A DNA stretch of 64,000 nt from Caulobacter sp. 602-2 (GCF_011043625.1 NZ_JAAKGT010000010.1:1-64000); one strand, 5' to 3'; positions 53,406 to 62,524 are shown, counted from the first letter of the stretch. Made by a program: numbers and translations. The notes: generated by a model from the sequence alone, not told the origin.

Positions 53406-54121
53406 CCCCCGGCCAGCTTGGCTTCGGCCTCGTCGCGCGCGCCGGGATCGCCGACGTGCATCCAGAAGCCGTCCATCACCACCCCGTGCACGCGGCCCAG
53501 CGGCGCCAGCTTGCGCCAGATCGTGGCCAGCGAGAACGCGCCGTCCGGGCCGTCGTCGACCAGGCCCGGCTTGCAGATGTGCACGCCCATATAGGCGAAG
53601 GGCGCGCTGGGCGCCTCGCCCCGGAAGGTCAGCGCCCCGTCGTCAGCCAGGAAGAAGTCGCCGGCCCCGTCGAAGCCCAGCGTGCGGTCCAGCCGCGCCA
53701 GCAGCAGGCAGACGTCCATGCGCTCCGGATCCCAGGCCTTGGCCAGGCTGTCGATCGCGGGCGCGCCGTCTTCGGTCCAGACGGAGTCGATGTTGGCGAC
53801 GAACACCGCGTCCTCGCCCAGCAGCGGCCGGGCCTTGCGCAGGCCGCCGCCGGTTTCCAGCAGTTCGCCGCGCTCGTCGGAGATGACGATCGCAGGCGCC
53901 CCGGTGCGGGCCTTCAGGTGGGCTTCCAGACGGTCGGCGAAGGCGTGGACGTTGACCACCGCGGTCTCGACCCCGGCGTCGGCCAGACGGTCGAGCATGT
54001 GGTCGATCAGGGTGCGGCCGGCGACCTCGACCAGCGCCTTGGGGCGGTCGTTGGTCAGGGGACGCATGCGAGTGCCCAGGCCCGCGGCCAGCACCATCGC
54101 TTTCTTGGGAGAGGCGCTCAC
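53402..54121 (-). CDS. murU: N-acetylmuramate-1-phosphate uridylyltransferase (MurU-like)
   Basis: A 239-residue nucleotidyltransferase. MVLAAGLGTRMRPLTNDRPK is the GxGTR(x)4PK signature (G14-R18, K28), and VANIDSVW holds the metal-binding aspartate. The immediate amgK neighbour identifies it as MurU, which makes UDP-MurNAc from MurNAc-1-phosphate, bypassing de novo, fosfomycin-sensitive synthesis. Without the neighbour a mannose-1-phosphate guanylyltransferase would be the alternative. The start overlaps the amgK stop as ATGA. Confidence 0.9.
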   Translation of the reverse strand: MSASPKKAMVLAAGLGTRMRPLTNDRPKALVEVAGRTLIDHMLDRLADAGVETAVVNVHAFADRLEAHLKARTGAPAIVISDERGELLETGGGLRKARPLLGEDAVFVANIDSVWTEDGAPAIDSLAKAWDPERMDVCLLLARLDRTLGFDGAGDFFLADDGALTFRGEAPSAPFAYMGVHICKPGLVDDGPDGAFSLATIWRKLAPLGRVHGVVMDGFWMHVGDPGARDEAEAKLAGG

Positions 54122-55203
54122 GAGCGGACCTCCGCCGGCACGTGGGCGTCGAACCAGGCCTTCAGGCCCGAAAGCGCCGGATCAGCCAGGCAGCTGTCGA
54201 GATAGCGCCACAGGCGGGGCATGAAGCTTTCGTACTTCGGCTTGCCGTCGCGGGTGACCAGGCGGGCGAAGATGCCGAGGATGCGGGCGATGTTGAGCGC
54301 CCCCAGCGCGTGGTAGTCGGCCAGGAACTGCGTGCGGTCGAGGTCGGGCCGGGCGGCCAGGTAGCGGTCGAGGCCGCGCTGCTCGATCTGCGGCGACACG
54401 TCGCGGCGGGCGTCGTGCAGCAGCATCGAGAAGTCCCAGGCCGGGTGGGCGACCACCGCATCCTGGAAATCGATCAGGCCGACGCGGGCCGGGCCTTCGC
54501 GATCGGGAAGCCACAGCAGGTTCTCGGCGTGATAGTCGCGGTGGCAGAACACCGAAGCGCCGGCCTCGGCCCGGGCGCGGATCGGCGTCCACAGCGCCTG
54601 CCACTCGGCAAGAGCGGCCGCGCCGAAGGTCACCGGCTTGAGCTTGGGCAGCCACTCGACGAACAGGTCCTGGGCCATCTGCAAGGCCAGGTCGTCATAG
54701 GTCAGCAGCGGCCAGGTCGAGCCGCCCGCCTCCAGCACCGCCGGCGGCCTGGCCGCGTGCAGGGCGACCAGGGCGTCGACGGCCGCGTCGTACATCAGGG
54801 GCTCGTCGCCGCCATTGGCGATCACGCTGGCGTAGAGATCATCGCCCAGGTCTTCCAGCACGGCCAGGCCCAGGGCCGGCTCGGCGGCCAGCACCTCGGG
54901 GGCGGAAAGGCCTTGGGCCCGCAGCCAGCCGGCCACGGCCACGAAGGCGTCCACCCGGCCCGCGGCCAGGCGATAGGCGGCGTTGAAGCCCAGGGCGCGG
55001 CGCTCGTCCGGCGTGGCGCCGGGCGGGCACGGCGCGGTCTCCAGGGCCGGCGGCTGGTCCATGAAGATGAAGGTCGCCTCGCCGCGATACAGGCGCTCGT
55101 ACGACCGGGTCGAGGCGTCGCCGCCCAGCGGCTGGCGGCGGACGTCGCCATAGCCGTGACGGGCCAGGAAGTCGGCCTTCAGGGTCTCGCGGTCAGAGCT
55201 CAA
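54118..55203 (-). CDS. amgK: MurNAc/anhydro-sugar kinase (AmgK-like)
   Basis: A 361-residue aminoglycoside-phosphotransferase-fold kinase. The Brenner motif is CHRDYHAENLL (H221, D223, N228), and GLIDFQDAV supplies the metal aspartate D245. EDLGDDLYASVI is the segment typical of the AmgK group. It phosphorylates MurNAc at the anomeric carbon for MurU in peptidoglycan recycling. The gene overlaps tsaE by 11 bases and murU by 4, so all three are coupled. Confidence 0.9.
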   Translation of the reverse strand: MSSDRETLKADFLARHGYGDVRRQPLGGDASTRSYERLYRGEATFIFMDQPPALETAPCPPGATPDERRALGFNAAYRLAAGRVDAFVAVAGWLRAQGLSAPEVLAAEPALGLAVLEDLGDDLYASVIANGGDEPLMYDAAVDALVALHAARPPAVLEAGGSTWPLLTYDDLALQMAQDLFVEWLPKLKPVTFGAAALAEWQALWTPIRARAEAGASVFCHRDYHAENLLWLPDREGPARVGLIDFQDAVVAHPAWDFSMLLHDARRDVSPQIEQRGLDRYLAARPDLDRTQFLADYHALGALNIARILGIFARLVTRDGKPKYESFMPRLWRYLDSCLADPALSGLKAWFDAHVPAEVRS

Positions 55204-55687
55204 GCTTGCGTTCCTTGAAGGCGCCGTACGGGGTGATGCGGACCAGGCGCGCCTCGCCGTCGGGCGCGTCCAGAACGGGCGAAATCTCTACATCGAGTCG
55301 GTGCGGCGGCAGACGGCCCTCCAGGCGCTGGGGCCACTCGATCAGGGCCGCGCCGTCCTCCAGCGCCTCGATGAGGCCGATCTCGTAGGCCTCGTCCGGA
55401 TCCTCCAGGCGATAGAGGTCGAAGTGGGCCAGCGGGAACTCGGCCGCCTCGTAGAACTGCACCAGGGTGAAGGTCGGGCTGGGCACCTCCTCGTCGGGCG
55501 AGGTCAGGGCGCGCACCAGCGCCCGGGCCAGGGTCGACTTGCCCGCGCCCAGCGGGCCGTAGAGGCACAGGGCCGCGCCCGGAAACAGGATCGCGGCCAG
55601 CCGCGCGCCGAGCGCCTTGGTGGCCGCCTCGTCGGGCAGGTCGATTTCGAGGGAGGCGGCGCCCCCGGGCGCCTGTGGCGTAGACAT
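55193..55687 (-). CDS. tsaE: tRNA t6A synthesis ATPase TsaE
   Basis: A 164-residue P-loop ATPase needed for threonylcarbamoyl-adenosine at position 37 of ANN-decoding tRNAs. LYGPLGAGKSTLARALV (Walker A, K50) and VPSPTFTLVQFYE (the TsaE switch region) are typical; HFDLYRLEDPDE is the Walker B-like motif. It overlaps the start of amgK by 11 bases and heads the run tsaE-amgK-murU-addB-addA. The link between tRNA modification and wall recycling is of position only. Confidence 0.94.
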   Translation of the reverse strand: MSTPQAPGGAASLEIDLPDEAATKALGARLAAILFPGAALCLYGPLGAGKSTLARALVRALTSPDEEVPSPTFTLVQFYEAAEFPLAHFDLYRLEDPDEAYEIGLIEALEDGAALIEWPQRLEGRLPPHRLDVEISPVLDAPDGEARLVRITPYGAFKERKLEL

Positions 55688-55803
55688 CGCGCCAATCTAG
55701 AGTCCCCCACGCGGGCCTCAAGCGGCTTTCAGGAATTTTGCCGTCGCCGGGGCGCGCGGGGCGTCCTATCACCAGCAGAACAATCCCGAGAGGATCGGTC
55801 GAG

Positions 55804-56439
55804 ATGAAGAACTGGAAGCTGTGGGCCGGCCTCGCCGCCGTGGTCGTGGTGATCGGCGCCGGCTGGTGGGCGTGGTGGAACTTCGAACTGCGCTGGCGGC
55901 CCAAGACCATCACCCGGAACCAGGCCGAGATCGCCAAGATCCTCGAAGGCTCTGGCTGGGTGTCGCCGGGCCTCAAAGGGCCCAAGCTCTACATGATCAG
56001 CTTCCGCACCTGCCCCGACTGCGTCCGCTTCAAGAAGGAAGAGTACCCGCGCCTGCACAAGGCCGGGATCGACACCCGCCTGATCGAGATCGCCCGCGCC
56101 GACCGCAACGGCGTGCCGAAATCGACGCCGGTCGAGCGCGCCACCGTGGCCGAGCTGTGGATCAACCGCTCGTGGGAACTGTCGGAAAAGTGGGACGCCA
56201 CCCCGGTCGACGCCTGGACGGCCCCGGGCCTCAAGCCCGCCGACGGCGACATCGCCCGCACCGCCGTCATCGAGGCCGGCCGCAAGTCGGTCGAGGACCT
56301 GGTTCCGCTGCTCAAGCAGAACGGCGTGAACTTCGCCTATCCGCTCTTGGTGTGGTGGACGCCCGACGGCCAGATGAAGGCCTGCGCCTGCGAGAAGCGC
56401 GAGACCTATCGCTTCGTGCGCAAGGACCTGGGGCTCTAG
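55804..56439 (+). CDS. Membrane-anchored thioredoxin-fold protein
   Basis: A 211-residue protein: N-terminal anchor helix (about 6-26), then a thioredoxin-like domain with C70 and C73 in FRTCPDCVRF, a CPDC redox or metal motif near the start of a helix. A pair of cysteines lies near the C-terminus (KACACEK). It is predicted to face the periplasm. It may be a disulfide reductase or isomerase, or a metallochaperone; no family name is certain. The frame is open upstream to 55738, but the ATG at 55804 begins the anchor. It ends convergent with xerC, overlapping by 4 bases. Confidence 0.8.
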   Translation: MKNWKLWAGLAAVVVVIGAGWWAWWNFELRWRPKTITRNQAEIAKILEGSGWVSPGLKGPKLYMISFRTCPDCVRFKKEEYPRLHKAGIDTRLIEIARADRNGVPKSTPVERATVAELWINRSWELSEKWDATPVDAWTAPGLKPADGDIARTAVIEAGRKSVEDLVPLLKQNGVNFAYPLLVWWTPDGQMKACACEKRETYRFVRKDLGL

Positions 56440-57350
56440 GCCCGCGGGTGGGCCTTGCCGTAGGCCGCCAGCAGGCCTTCGGCGTCCACCTGGGTGTAGC
56501 GCTGGGTCGTCGACAGCGAGGCGTGGCCCAGCAGGTCCTGGATCGAGCGCAGGTCGGCGCCCGCTCCCAGCAGGTGGGTGGCGAAGCTGTGGCGCAAGGC
56601 GTGGGGCGTGGCCCGGTCGGACAGGCCAAGCCGCCCCCGCAGCAGTTGCATGGCCGCCTGCACGTGGCGCGGCGACAGCGGCCCGCCGCGCTTGGCGCGG
56701 AACAGCGGCTCGTTCGGGGCCAGCACGAAGGGCAACGCGGCCAGATAGGCGTCGACCGCCGCCCGCACGGCGTCGAGCACCGGCACGATCCGGGTCTTGC
56801 CGCCCTTGCCGGTGATCCGCAGCGTCTCGCCCAGCGGCGCGTCGGCGCGGGTCAGCGACAGGCCCTCCGAAATCCGCAGGCCGCAGCCCCAGAGCAGGGT
56901 CAGCACCGCCTCGTCGCGGGCGGCCTCCCACGCTTCACGGTCGGGATCGACGGCGATCTCGGCCAGCAGGCCCCGGGCCTGGTCCTCGGTGACCGGACGC
57001 GGCGCGCCGACCTTGATGCGGGGCCCCCGCACCAGGCCGATGGCGGCGTTGGGGGTGGCAAGGCGCGCGTCGAGAAAGCGGTGGAAGGCCCGGATCGACG
57101 ACAGGCTCTGGCTGACCGACCGCGGCGACAGCGGATGATCGCCCGAACGCCGGAAGGCCAGATAGGCCCTAAGGTCCGCGGCCGAGACCGCGCCGAGGCC
57201 GTTCAGCGACAGGCTTCCGCCGTTGTGGCCCTCGATGAAGTTCAGATAGGCCAGCACGTTGTCGCCATAGGCCCGCACCGTACGCTTCGAGGCGCGGCGC
57301 TCGTCGGCCAGGTGCGTCAGCCAGGCGGCCAGGGCTTGCCGGGCATGCAT
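56436..57350 (-). CDS. xerC: Site-specific tyrosine recombinase XerC
   Basis: A 304-residue recombinase that with XerD resolves chromosome dimers at dif. The catalytic set is complete: R159 (GCGLRIS), K182 (GKGGKTR), H250, R253 (HALRHSF), H276 (LLGHAS) and nucleophile Y285 (TQRYTQ). The SAM-like core-binding domain is residues 1-95. It follows a DUF484 gene across a palindromic repeat, the same order as in many proteobacteria. No dif site is visible here. The 3' end overlaps the thioredoxin-fold gene by 4 bases. Confidence 0.93.
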   Translation of the reverse strand: MHARQALAAWLTHLADERRASKRTVRAYGDNVLAYLNFIEGHNGGSLSLNGLGAVSAADLRAYLAFRRSGDHPLSPRSVSQSLSSIRAFHRFLDARLATPNAAIGLVRGPRIKVGAPRPVTEDQARGLLAEIAVDPDREAWEAARDEAVLTLLWGCGLRISEGLSLTRADAPLGETLRITGKGGKTRIVPVLDAVRAAVDAYLAALPFVLAPNEPLFRAKRGGPLSPRHVQAAMQLLRGRLGLSDRATPHALRHSFATHLLGAGADLRSIQDLLGHASLSTTQRYTQVDAEGLLAAYGKAHPRA

Positions 57351-57353
57351 CTA

Positions 57354-57484
57354 GATCCTCCCCCTCTGGGGGAGGTGTCGGCGAAGCCGACGGAGGGGGG
57401 AGTGGGGAATGCACGTCCAGCTGTCGGATAGCTGAGAACGCCCCCCCTCCGGCCCTCTGGGCCACCTCCCCCAGAGGGGGAGGA
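57354..57484. repeat. Palindromic repeat between the DUF484 gene and xerC
   Basis: GATCCTCCCCCTCTGGGGGA and its inverted partner CCTCCCCCAGAGGGGGAGGA frame the unit. It fills almost the whole 140-base gap between the two co-directional genes. Confidence 0.85.
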
Positions 57485-57490
57485 GCTCGA

Positions 57491-58171
57491 CTACGGAACC
57501 GGCCAACGTTCGGCCGTGCGCTCGACGACGCGGGCGAGGAACGCCACCAGGTCGGAGCCCATGTCGGGGGTGAAGGCTTCGGGGTCGGTGGAGCCGAAGG
57601 CCAGGACGCCCTGGCGCGAGGGCTCCCACAGGGCCATGCGGACCAGGGCCATGCTGCGGATGGTGTCGAGCTTGTCGCCGAACAGGCCCAGCGCCGGAGC
57701 GAAGAAGCCCATGCGGGCCACGCCGTGGTCGCCCATCAGCATGTCGACTTGGCCGTCGACCAGAACATGCCAGCCGGCCGGCACCCGGGCGGGGCCTTCC
57801 AGGGCCACCGTGCCGGCGGCGAGGCTGAAGCGCAGGGCGGCCATCTCGTCGACCCGGCGGGCGAGGTCGGAATGGTTGCGGGCGTCGAGCAGGTCGATGA
57901 CGGCGGCATGCACCTGGGCCTGGGCCGACATGTTGGCCTCCGCGGTGGCCTCGATGGTCTTGCGCACCTGAGCCTCGCGTTCGCGGGCGGCGGCGGCGCG
58001 GGCGATGGCCACGTGGCCGAACTCGACGACGTTGCCGGTGTCGAGCTTCAGGCCCAGGTCGGACAGCAGGTCGGTGTCCTCGCGCAGCACCTCGGGCTGT
58101 TCACGAAGAAAGTCGCGGACCAGATCGGGATCGATCTGGGGCTGGACCATCGCCTGGCTGGATTCGCTCAT
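57491..58171 (-). CDS. DUF484 family protein
   Basis: A 226-residue protein with a GAF-like fold. DPDLVRDFLREQPEVLRED (about residues 12-30) is the DUF484 signature, and a coiled segment (60-105) precedes the GAF-like C-terminus. Its function is unknown; in many bacteria it neighbours xerC, as here. The ATG at 58171 has an unusually close SD (AGGGG, 2-3 bases), so M8 at 58150 is an alternative. It is divergent from priA. Confidence 0.85.
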   Translation of the reverse strand: MSESSQAMVQPQIDPDLVRDFLREQPEVLREDTDLLSDLGLKLDTGNVVEFGHVAIARAAAAREREAQVRKTIEATAEANMSAQAQVHAAVIDLLDARNHSDLARRVDEMAALRFSLAAGTVALEGPARVPAGWHVLVDGQVDMLMGDHGVARMGFFAPALGLFGDKLDTIRSMALVRMALWEPSRQGVLAFGSTDPEAFTPDMGSDLVAFLARVVERTAERWPVP

Positions 58172-58307
58172 GACCCCTCGCAAAAACGATCGCCTGCACG
58201 CGTCAGGCGAGGCCGATGAAGCCCTGTTTCGGTTAACGCCGGCTTGATGACGACGCCTGCGGCCCCATCTCGACGCGGCGACGTTTCCGTTGCAGAAGGC
58301 GGGTCCC

Positions 58308-60470
58308 ATGCCGCGCATCGCCTCCGTCCTGCTGCCCATGCCGCTGCCCGAGGCCTTCGACTATGCCGAGCCCGAGGGCCTGGAGCTGGTCGTCGGCGAC
58401 CACGTGTCGGTGCCGCTGGGTCCGCGCACCGTGCGCGGCGTGGTCACCGCCCTGCGCGACGGCGTCGGCGGCAACCGCCGCCTCAAGTCCGTGCTCGCCC
58501 GCGTGGACGATCCGCGCCTGCCGGCCAACGTCATCACCTTCGTCGAGTGGGCCGCGCGCTACAGCGTCGACGTGCCCGGCTGGCCGCTGGCCATGGCCCT
58601 GCGCGGCCTGCGTCACCCGCCGGCCAAGCCCGAGAAGGCCGTGGCCCTGACCGGCGTGCAGCCCGCCCGCATGACGCCGGCCCGGCTGAAGGTGCTGGCG
58701 GCCGCGCAAGCCGGCCCGCTGAGCGCCGCCGAACTGGCCCGCCAGGCCGGGGTCTCGGCCGGAGTGGTCAAGGGGCTGGTCGACGAGGGCGCGCTGGAGC
58801 CGGTCCTGGTCGCCGCCGACGACAGCGTCGCCCAGCCCGACCTTTCCCTGCCGCCCCAGACCCTGAACCCGAGTCAAAAGGCCGCAGCCGACGAGATGGC
58901 CGACATGCTGGCGGCCGGCGGCTTCCAGGCCGCGCTGCTGGACGGCGTCACCGGCTCGGGCAAGACCGAGGTCTATCTCGAGGTCGCCGCCGCGGCCCTG
59001 GAGGCCGACCCGGCCGCCCAGGTGCTGGTGCTGCTGCCCGAGATCGCGCTGACCCAGGCCGTCATGGGCCGCTTCGAGCAGCGCTTCGGAGCCGCCCCGA
59101 TCGAGTGGCACTCGGGCGTGTCGCCGCCGCGCCGCCGCCGCGCCTGGGAGGCCGTGTCCGACGGCCGCGCCCGCATCGTGGTCGGCGCCCGCTCGGCGCT
59201 GTTCCTGCCGTTTACGAACCTCAAGCTGATCGTCGTCGACGAAGAGCACGACGGATCGTTCAAGCAGGAAGAGGGCTTCATCTACCAGGCCCGCGACCTG
59301 GCGGTGGCGAGAGCCAAGATCGAGGGCGCCCTGGTGGTGCTGGCCAGCGCCACGCCGTCGCTGGAAAGCCTGTGGAACGCCCACCAGGGCCGCTATCGCT
59401 GGCTGCGGCTGGGCGCGCGCCACGGCGCGGCGCAGCTGCCCGACGTCCACCTGATCGACATGCGGGCCACCCCGCCCGAGCCCGGCCGCTGGCTGTCACC
59501 GACGCTCGTGAAGGCCGTCTCCCTGACCCTGCAGAAGGGCGAGCAATCGCTGCTCTTCCTCAATCGCCGGGGCTATGCGCCGCTGGTGCTGTGCCGGGCC
59601 TGCGGCGAGAAGCTGAAGTCGCCCGACAGCGACAGCTGGCTGGTCGAGCACCGCTACACCGGGCGCCTGGTCTGCCACCTGACCGGCTTTTCGATGAAGA
59701 AGCCCGAGGCCTGCCCGCACTGCGGGGCCAAGGACAGCCTGGTCTCGATCGGCCCGGGCGTGGAGCGGGTGGAGGAAGAGGCCCGCTACCTGTTCCCCGA
59801 CGCCCGCATCGCGGTGTTCTCGTCGGACACGGTGTTCGATCCGGCCGGCGCGCGGGCGCTGGTGGACTCGATGGCGGCGGGCGAGATCGACATCCTTGTC
59901 GCCACCCAGGCCGCCGCCAAGGGCCACAACTTCCCCAACCTCACCCTGGTGGGCGTCATCGACGCAGACCTTTCGTTGCGCGGCGGGGATCTGCGGGCCG
60001 GCGAGCGGACCTTCCAGCTGCTGGCCCAGGCGACGGGCCGCGCCGGCCGTCACGAGAAGCCAGGCCGCGCCTACCTGCAGACCTATTCGCCCGAGCACGC
60101 CGTGCTGCAGGCCCTCAAGGCCCAGGACCGCGACGCCTTCGTCGAGGCCGAGATGGCCATGCGCGAGGAGGCGGGCCTGCCGCCGTTCGGACGCCTGGCC
60201 GCGGTGATCGCCTCGGGCCCCGACGCCGAGGCGCTGGAGGCCTATGTCCAGGCCCTGGCCGCCGCCACGCCCAATGCCGAGGGGGTGGAGGTCTACGGTC
60301 CGGCCGACGCGCCGCTGGGCCTGGTGCGCGGGCGCCGCCGCAAGCGCTTCCTGGTGCGGGCCGGCCGCAATGTCGACCTGCCGGGCTTCATGGCCGCCTG
60401 GCGCGCGCGGGCCAAGGTTCCCAACTCGGTGCGCGTGACGATCGACATCGATCCGTACTCTTTCCTGTAG
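58308..60470 (+). CDS. priA: Primosomal replication-restart helicase PriA
   Basis: A 720-residue DEAH-type helicase that restarts stalled forks. Walker A is GVTGSGKTEVYLE (K219), and VDEEHDGSFKQ (311-314) is the DEEH box. Of the eight zinc cysteines of E. coli PriA, site 1 is intact (C429, C432, C469, C472), but site 2 has S438, S441 and T459 with only C456 left. The rest of the protein is normal, including the C-terminal domain. The ATG at 58308 is preferred to an in-frame TTG at 58290. Confidence 0.95.
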   Translation: MPRIASVLLPMPLPEAFDYAEPEGLELVVGDHVSVPLGPRTVRGVVTALRDGVGGNRRLKSVLARVDDPRLPANVITFVEWAARYSVDVPGWPLAMALRGLRHPPAKPEKAVALTGVQPARMTPARLKVLAAAQAGPLSAAELARQAGVSAGVVKGLVDEGALEPVLVAADDSVAQPDLSLPPQTLNPSQKAAADEMADMLAAGGFQAALLDGVTGSGKTEVYLEVAAAALEADPAAQVLVLLPEIALTQAVMGRFEQRFGAAPIEWHSGVSPPRRRRAWEAVSDGRARIVVGARSALFLPFTNLKLIVVDEEHDGSFKQEEGFIYQARDLAVARAKIEGALVVLASATPSLESLWNAHQGRYRWLRLGARHGAAQLPDVHLIDMRATPPEPGRWLSPTLVKAVSLTLQKGEQSLLFLNRRGYAPLVLCRACGEKLKSPDSDSWLVEHRYTGRLVCHLTGFSMKKPEACPHCGAKDSLVSIGPGVERVEEEARYLFPDARIAVFSSDTVFDPAGARALVDSMAAGEIDILVATQAAAKGHNFPNLTLVGVIDADLSLRGGDLRAGERTFQLLAQATGRAGRHEKPGRAYLQTYSPEHAVLQALKAQDRDAFVEAEMAMREEAGLPPFGRLAAVIASGPDAEALEAYVQALAAATPNAEGVEVYGPADAPLGLVRGRRRKRFLVRAGRNVDLPGFMAAWRARAKVPNSVRVTIDIDPYSFL

Positions 60471-60558
60471 CCCCCTCCCCCCGCGCCACGGGCGAGGAAT
60501 GCCCCTGGCGCTTTTCTTTTACATGTGTAATCTCGACCTCGAACGAGGAGGAGACACC

Positions 60559-62349
60559 GTGTCCAAGACCGCGCGCCTCGCGGGCGTCAGCCTGCTGTCA
60601 TTCCTGACCGCCCTTCCCGCCGGCGCGATCACGCCGGCGCCCCAGGCCCAGGACGGTTCGCCCACCGCCGCAGCCTGCGCCGCCCTCGGCTATCCCAGCG
60701 TCGGCGAGGTCCAGACCTCAGGCCTGCAGCGGCGTTCGGGCGTCCAGGCCCGCCCGGCCATCGCCCCGCCGCCCTCGGTCACCCCGCCGCCGCCCCTGCC
60801 GATCCCGCCGGTCAAGGAACGCGCGCAGCGCAGCGCCGCCGACACGGCCGTCCTGGCCTACGCCCCGCCGCCCCCGGCCATGGTCCGCTCGCCGTCGTCG
60901 CTGCCCATGCCCGCCCCCGCGCCGCGCGACACCGAGCGCTATCCCAGCGCCGTGGCCAACCCGATCAAGCGCACCGCCGACGAGCCGGTCTCGACCTTCT
61001 CGATCGACGTCGACACCGCCGCCTACGCCAATGTCCGCCGCTTCCTCGACGACGGCCTGCCCGTGCCGCGCGAAGCCGTGCGGGTCGAGGAGATGATCAA
61101 CTACTTCGACTATGGCTATGCCCGCCCGGCCTCCGCCGAGACGCCGTTCCGGGCCAGCGTCGCGGTCGTGCCCTCGCCGTGGTCGGCGCAGCGCAAGCTC
61201 GTGCACATCGGCCTGCAGGGCTACGAGCGCCCCCGCGCCAACCAGCCGCCGCTGAATCTGGTCTTCCTGGTCGACACCTCCGGCTCGATGTGGAGCCAGG
61301 ATCGCCTGCCGCTGGCCAAGAAGGCGCTGAACGTGCTGGTCGACCAGCTGCGCCCGCAGGACCGGGTGGCCATCGTCGCCTATGCCGGCTCGGCCGGCGC
61401 GGTGCTGGCGCCCACCGACGGCCGCTCCAAGCTGAAGATGCGCTGCGCGCTGGAAGCCCTGCGCTCGGGCGGGTCGACCGCCGGCGGCCAGGGGCTGGAA
61501 CTGGCCTACGCCCTGGCCCGCCAGAACTTCGACAAGGCCGCCGTCAACCGCGTGATCCTGATGACCGACGGCGACTTCAACGTCGGGGTCGCCGATCCCT
61601 CGCGCCTCAAGGACGTGGTCGCCGACCAGCGCAAGAGCGGCGTCTACCTGTCGGTCTACGGCTTCGGGCGCGGCAACTACAACGACCTGATGATGCAGAC
61701 CCTGGCCCAGAACGGCAACGGCACGGCGGCCTATGTCGACAGCCTGCGCGAGGCCCGCAAGCTGCTGCGCGACGACTTCGCCAGCAACCTCTTCCCGATC
61801 GCCGACGACGTGAAGATCCAGGTCGAGTTCAATCCGCGCGAGGTCTCCGAGTACCGCCTCATCGGCTACGAGACCCGCCTCTTGAACCGCGAGGACTTCA
61901 ACAACGACCAGGTCGACGCCGGCGAGGTGGGGTCGGGCGCCTCGGTCACCGCGCTCTACGAGATCACCCCGGCGGGCGCGGCGCCCTCGTCCGATCCGCT
62001 GCGCTACGGCGACGAAAAACCTGCCCCGGCGACCGGCAAGGCGGGCGAGCTGGCCTATCTGAAGGTGCGCTACAAGCCGCCGGGCGGCAGCGCCTCCAAG
62101 CTGATCGAGCGCCCGATCGGCCCGGCCGACGCCTATGCCCGCCTCGGCGCCGCCCCGGAGGCCACCCGCCTGGCCGTCGCGGTCGCCGCCTACGGCCAGA
62201 AGCTGCGCGGCGATCCCTGGCTCGACCCGTCGTTCGACTGGCCCGCCGTCACCGCCCTGGCCCAGGGCGCCCGCGGCGAAGACCCCTACGGCCTGCGGGC
62301 GGAGTTCGTGCAGCTGACCCGCGCGGCGGCGGGAGCGAAGGGGGATTAG
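60559..62349 (+). CDS. YfbK-type von Willebrand factor A protein
   Basis: A 596-residue protein: signal peptide (MSKTARLAGVSLLSFL, cut near PAGA), a proline-rich linker (about 45-130), the YfbK N-terminal domain (about 135-225, FSIDVDTAAYANVRRFL), a vWA domain (230-400) with MIDAS DTSGSM (239-244) and D337 (MTDGD), and the DUF3520 tail. It binds divalent metal and a partner in the periplasm or at the surface. The GTG at 60559 follows GAGGAGGAG; a longer frame from an ATG at 60499 lacks such a site and spoils the signal peptide. Confidence 0.9.
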   Translation: MSKTARLAGVSLLSFLTALPAGAITPAPQAQDGSPTAAACAALGYPSVGEVQTSGLQRRSGVQARPAIAPPPSVTPPPPLPIPPVKERAQRSAADTAVLAYAPPPPAMVRSPSSLPMPAPAPRDTERYPSAVANPIKRTADEPVSTFSIDVDTAAYANVRRFLDDGLPVPREAVRVEEMINYFDYGYARPASAETPFRASVAVVPSPWSAQRKLVHIGLQGYERPRANQPPLNLVFLVDTSGSMWSQDRLPLAKKALNVLVDQLRPQDRVAIVAYAGSAGAVLAPTDGRSKLKMRCALEALRSGGSTAGGQGLELAYALARQNFDKAAVNRVILMTDGDFNVGVADPSRLKDVVADQRKSGVYLSVYGFGRGNYNDLMMQTLAQNGNGTAAYVDSLREARKLLRDDFASNLFPIADDVKIQVEFNPREVSEYRLIGYETRLLNREDFNNDQVDAGEVGSGASVTALYEITPAGAAPSSDPLRYGDEKPAPATGKAGELAYLKVRYKPPGGSASKLIERPIGPADAYARLGAAPEATRLAVAVAAYGQKLRGDPWLDPSFDWPAVTALAQGARGEDPYGLRAEFVQLTRAAAGAKGD

Positions 62350-62517
62350 ATCCCTCTCCCCTTGCGGGAGAGGGTGGCCCCGCGGAGCGGGGTCGGGTGA
62401 GGGGTCGCACTTACAGAAACGCCGCGACGGCTGGTCAGCTGTCGCGGCGTCTTGCGTCTGAGAAACCCCTCATCCGTCATCCTTCGGATGACACCTTCTC
62501 CCGCAAGGGGAGAAGGA
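62348..62517. repeat. Palindromic intergenic repeat (CTCTCCC...GGGAGAGGG type)
   Basis: It shares left half and right half with the unit at 19752-19919. Its centre holds a hairpin AACGCCGCGAC/GTCGCGGCGT, which may be the terminator of the vWA gene. Confidence 0.85.
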
Positions 62518-62524
62518 CGAGGGA

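Noticed and set aside
50217-53594. An open frame of 1125 codons antisense to addB
   Set aside because: Same reason as above: low-complexity composition and complete overlap with an identified gene.
56436-57350. The tyrosine recombinase as sign of an integrated element
   Set aside because: It is the standard-length chromosomal XerC next to DUF484, with no attachment repeats, tRNA or phage genes around it.
60499-60558. An upstream ATG start for the vWA protein
   Set aside because: It adds 20 residues that break the signal peptide and lacks a ribosome-binding site, while GAGGAGGAG precedes the GTG at 60559.
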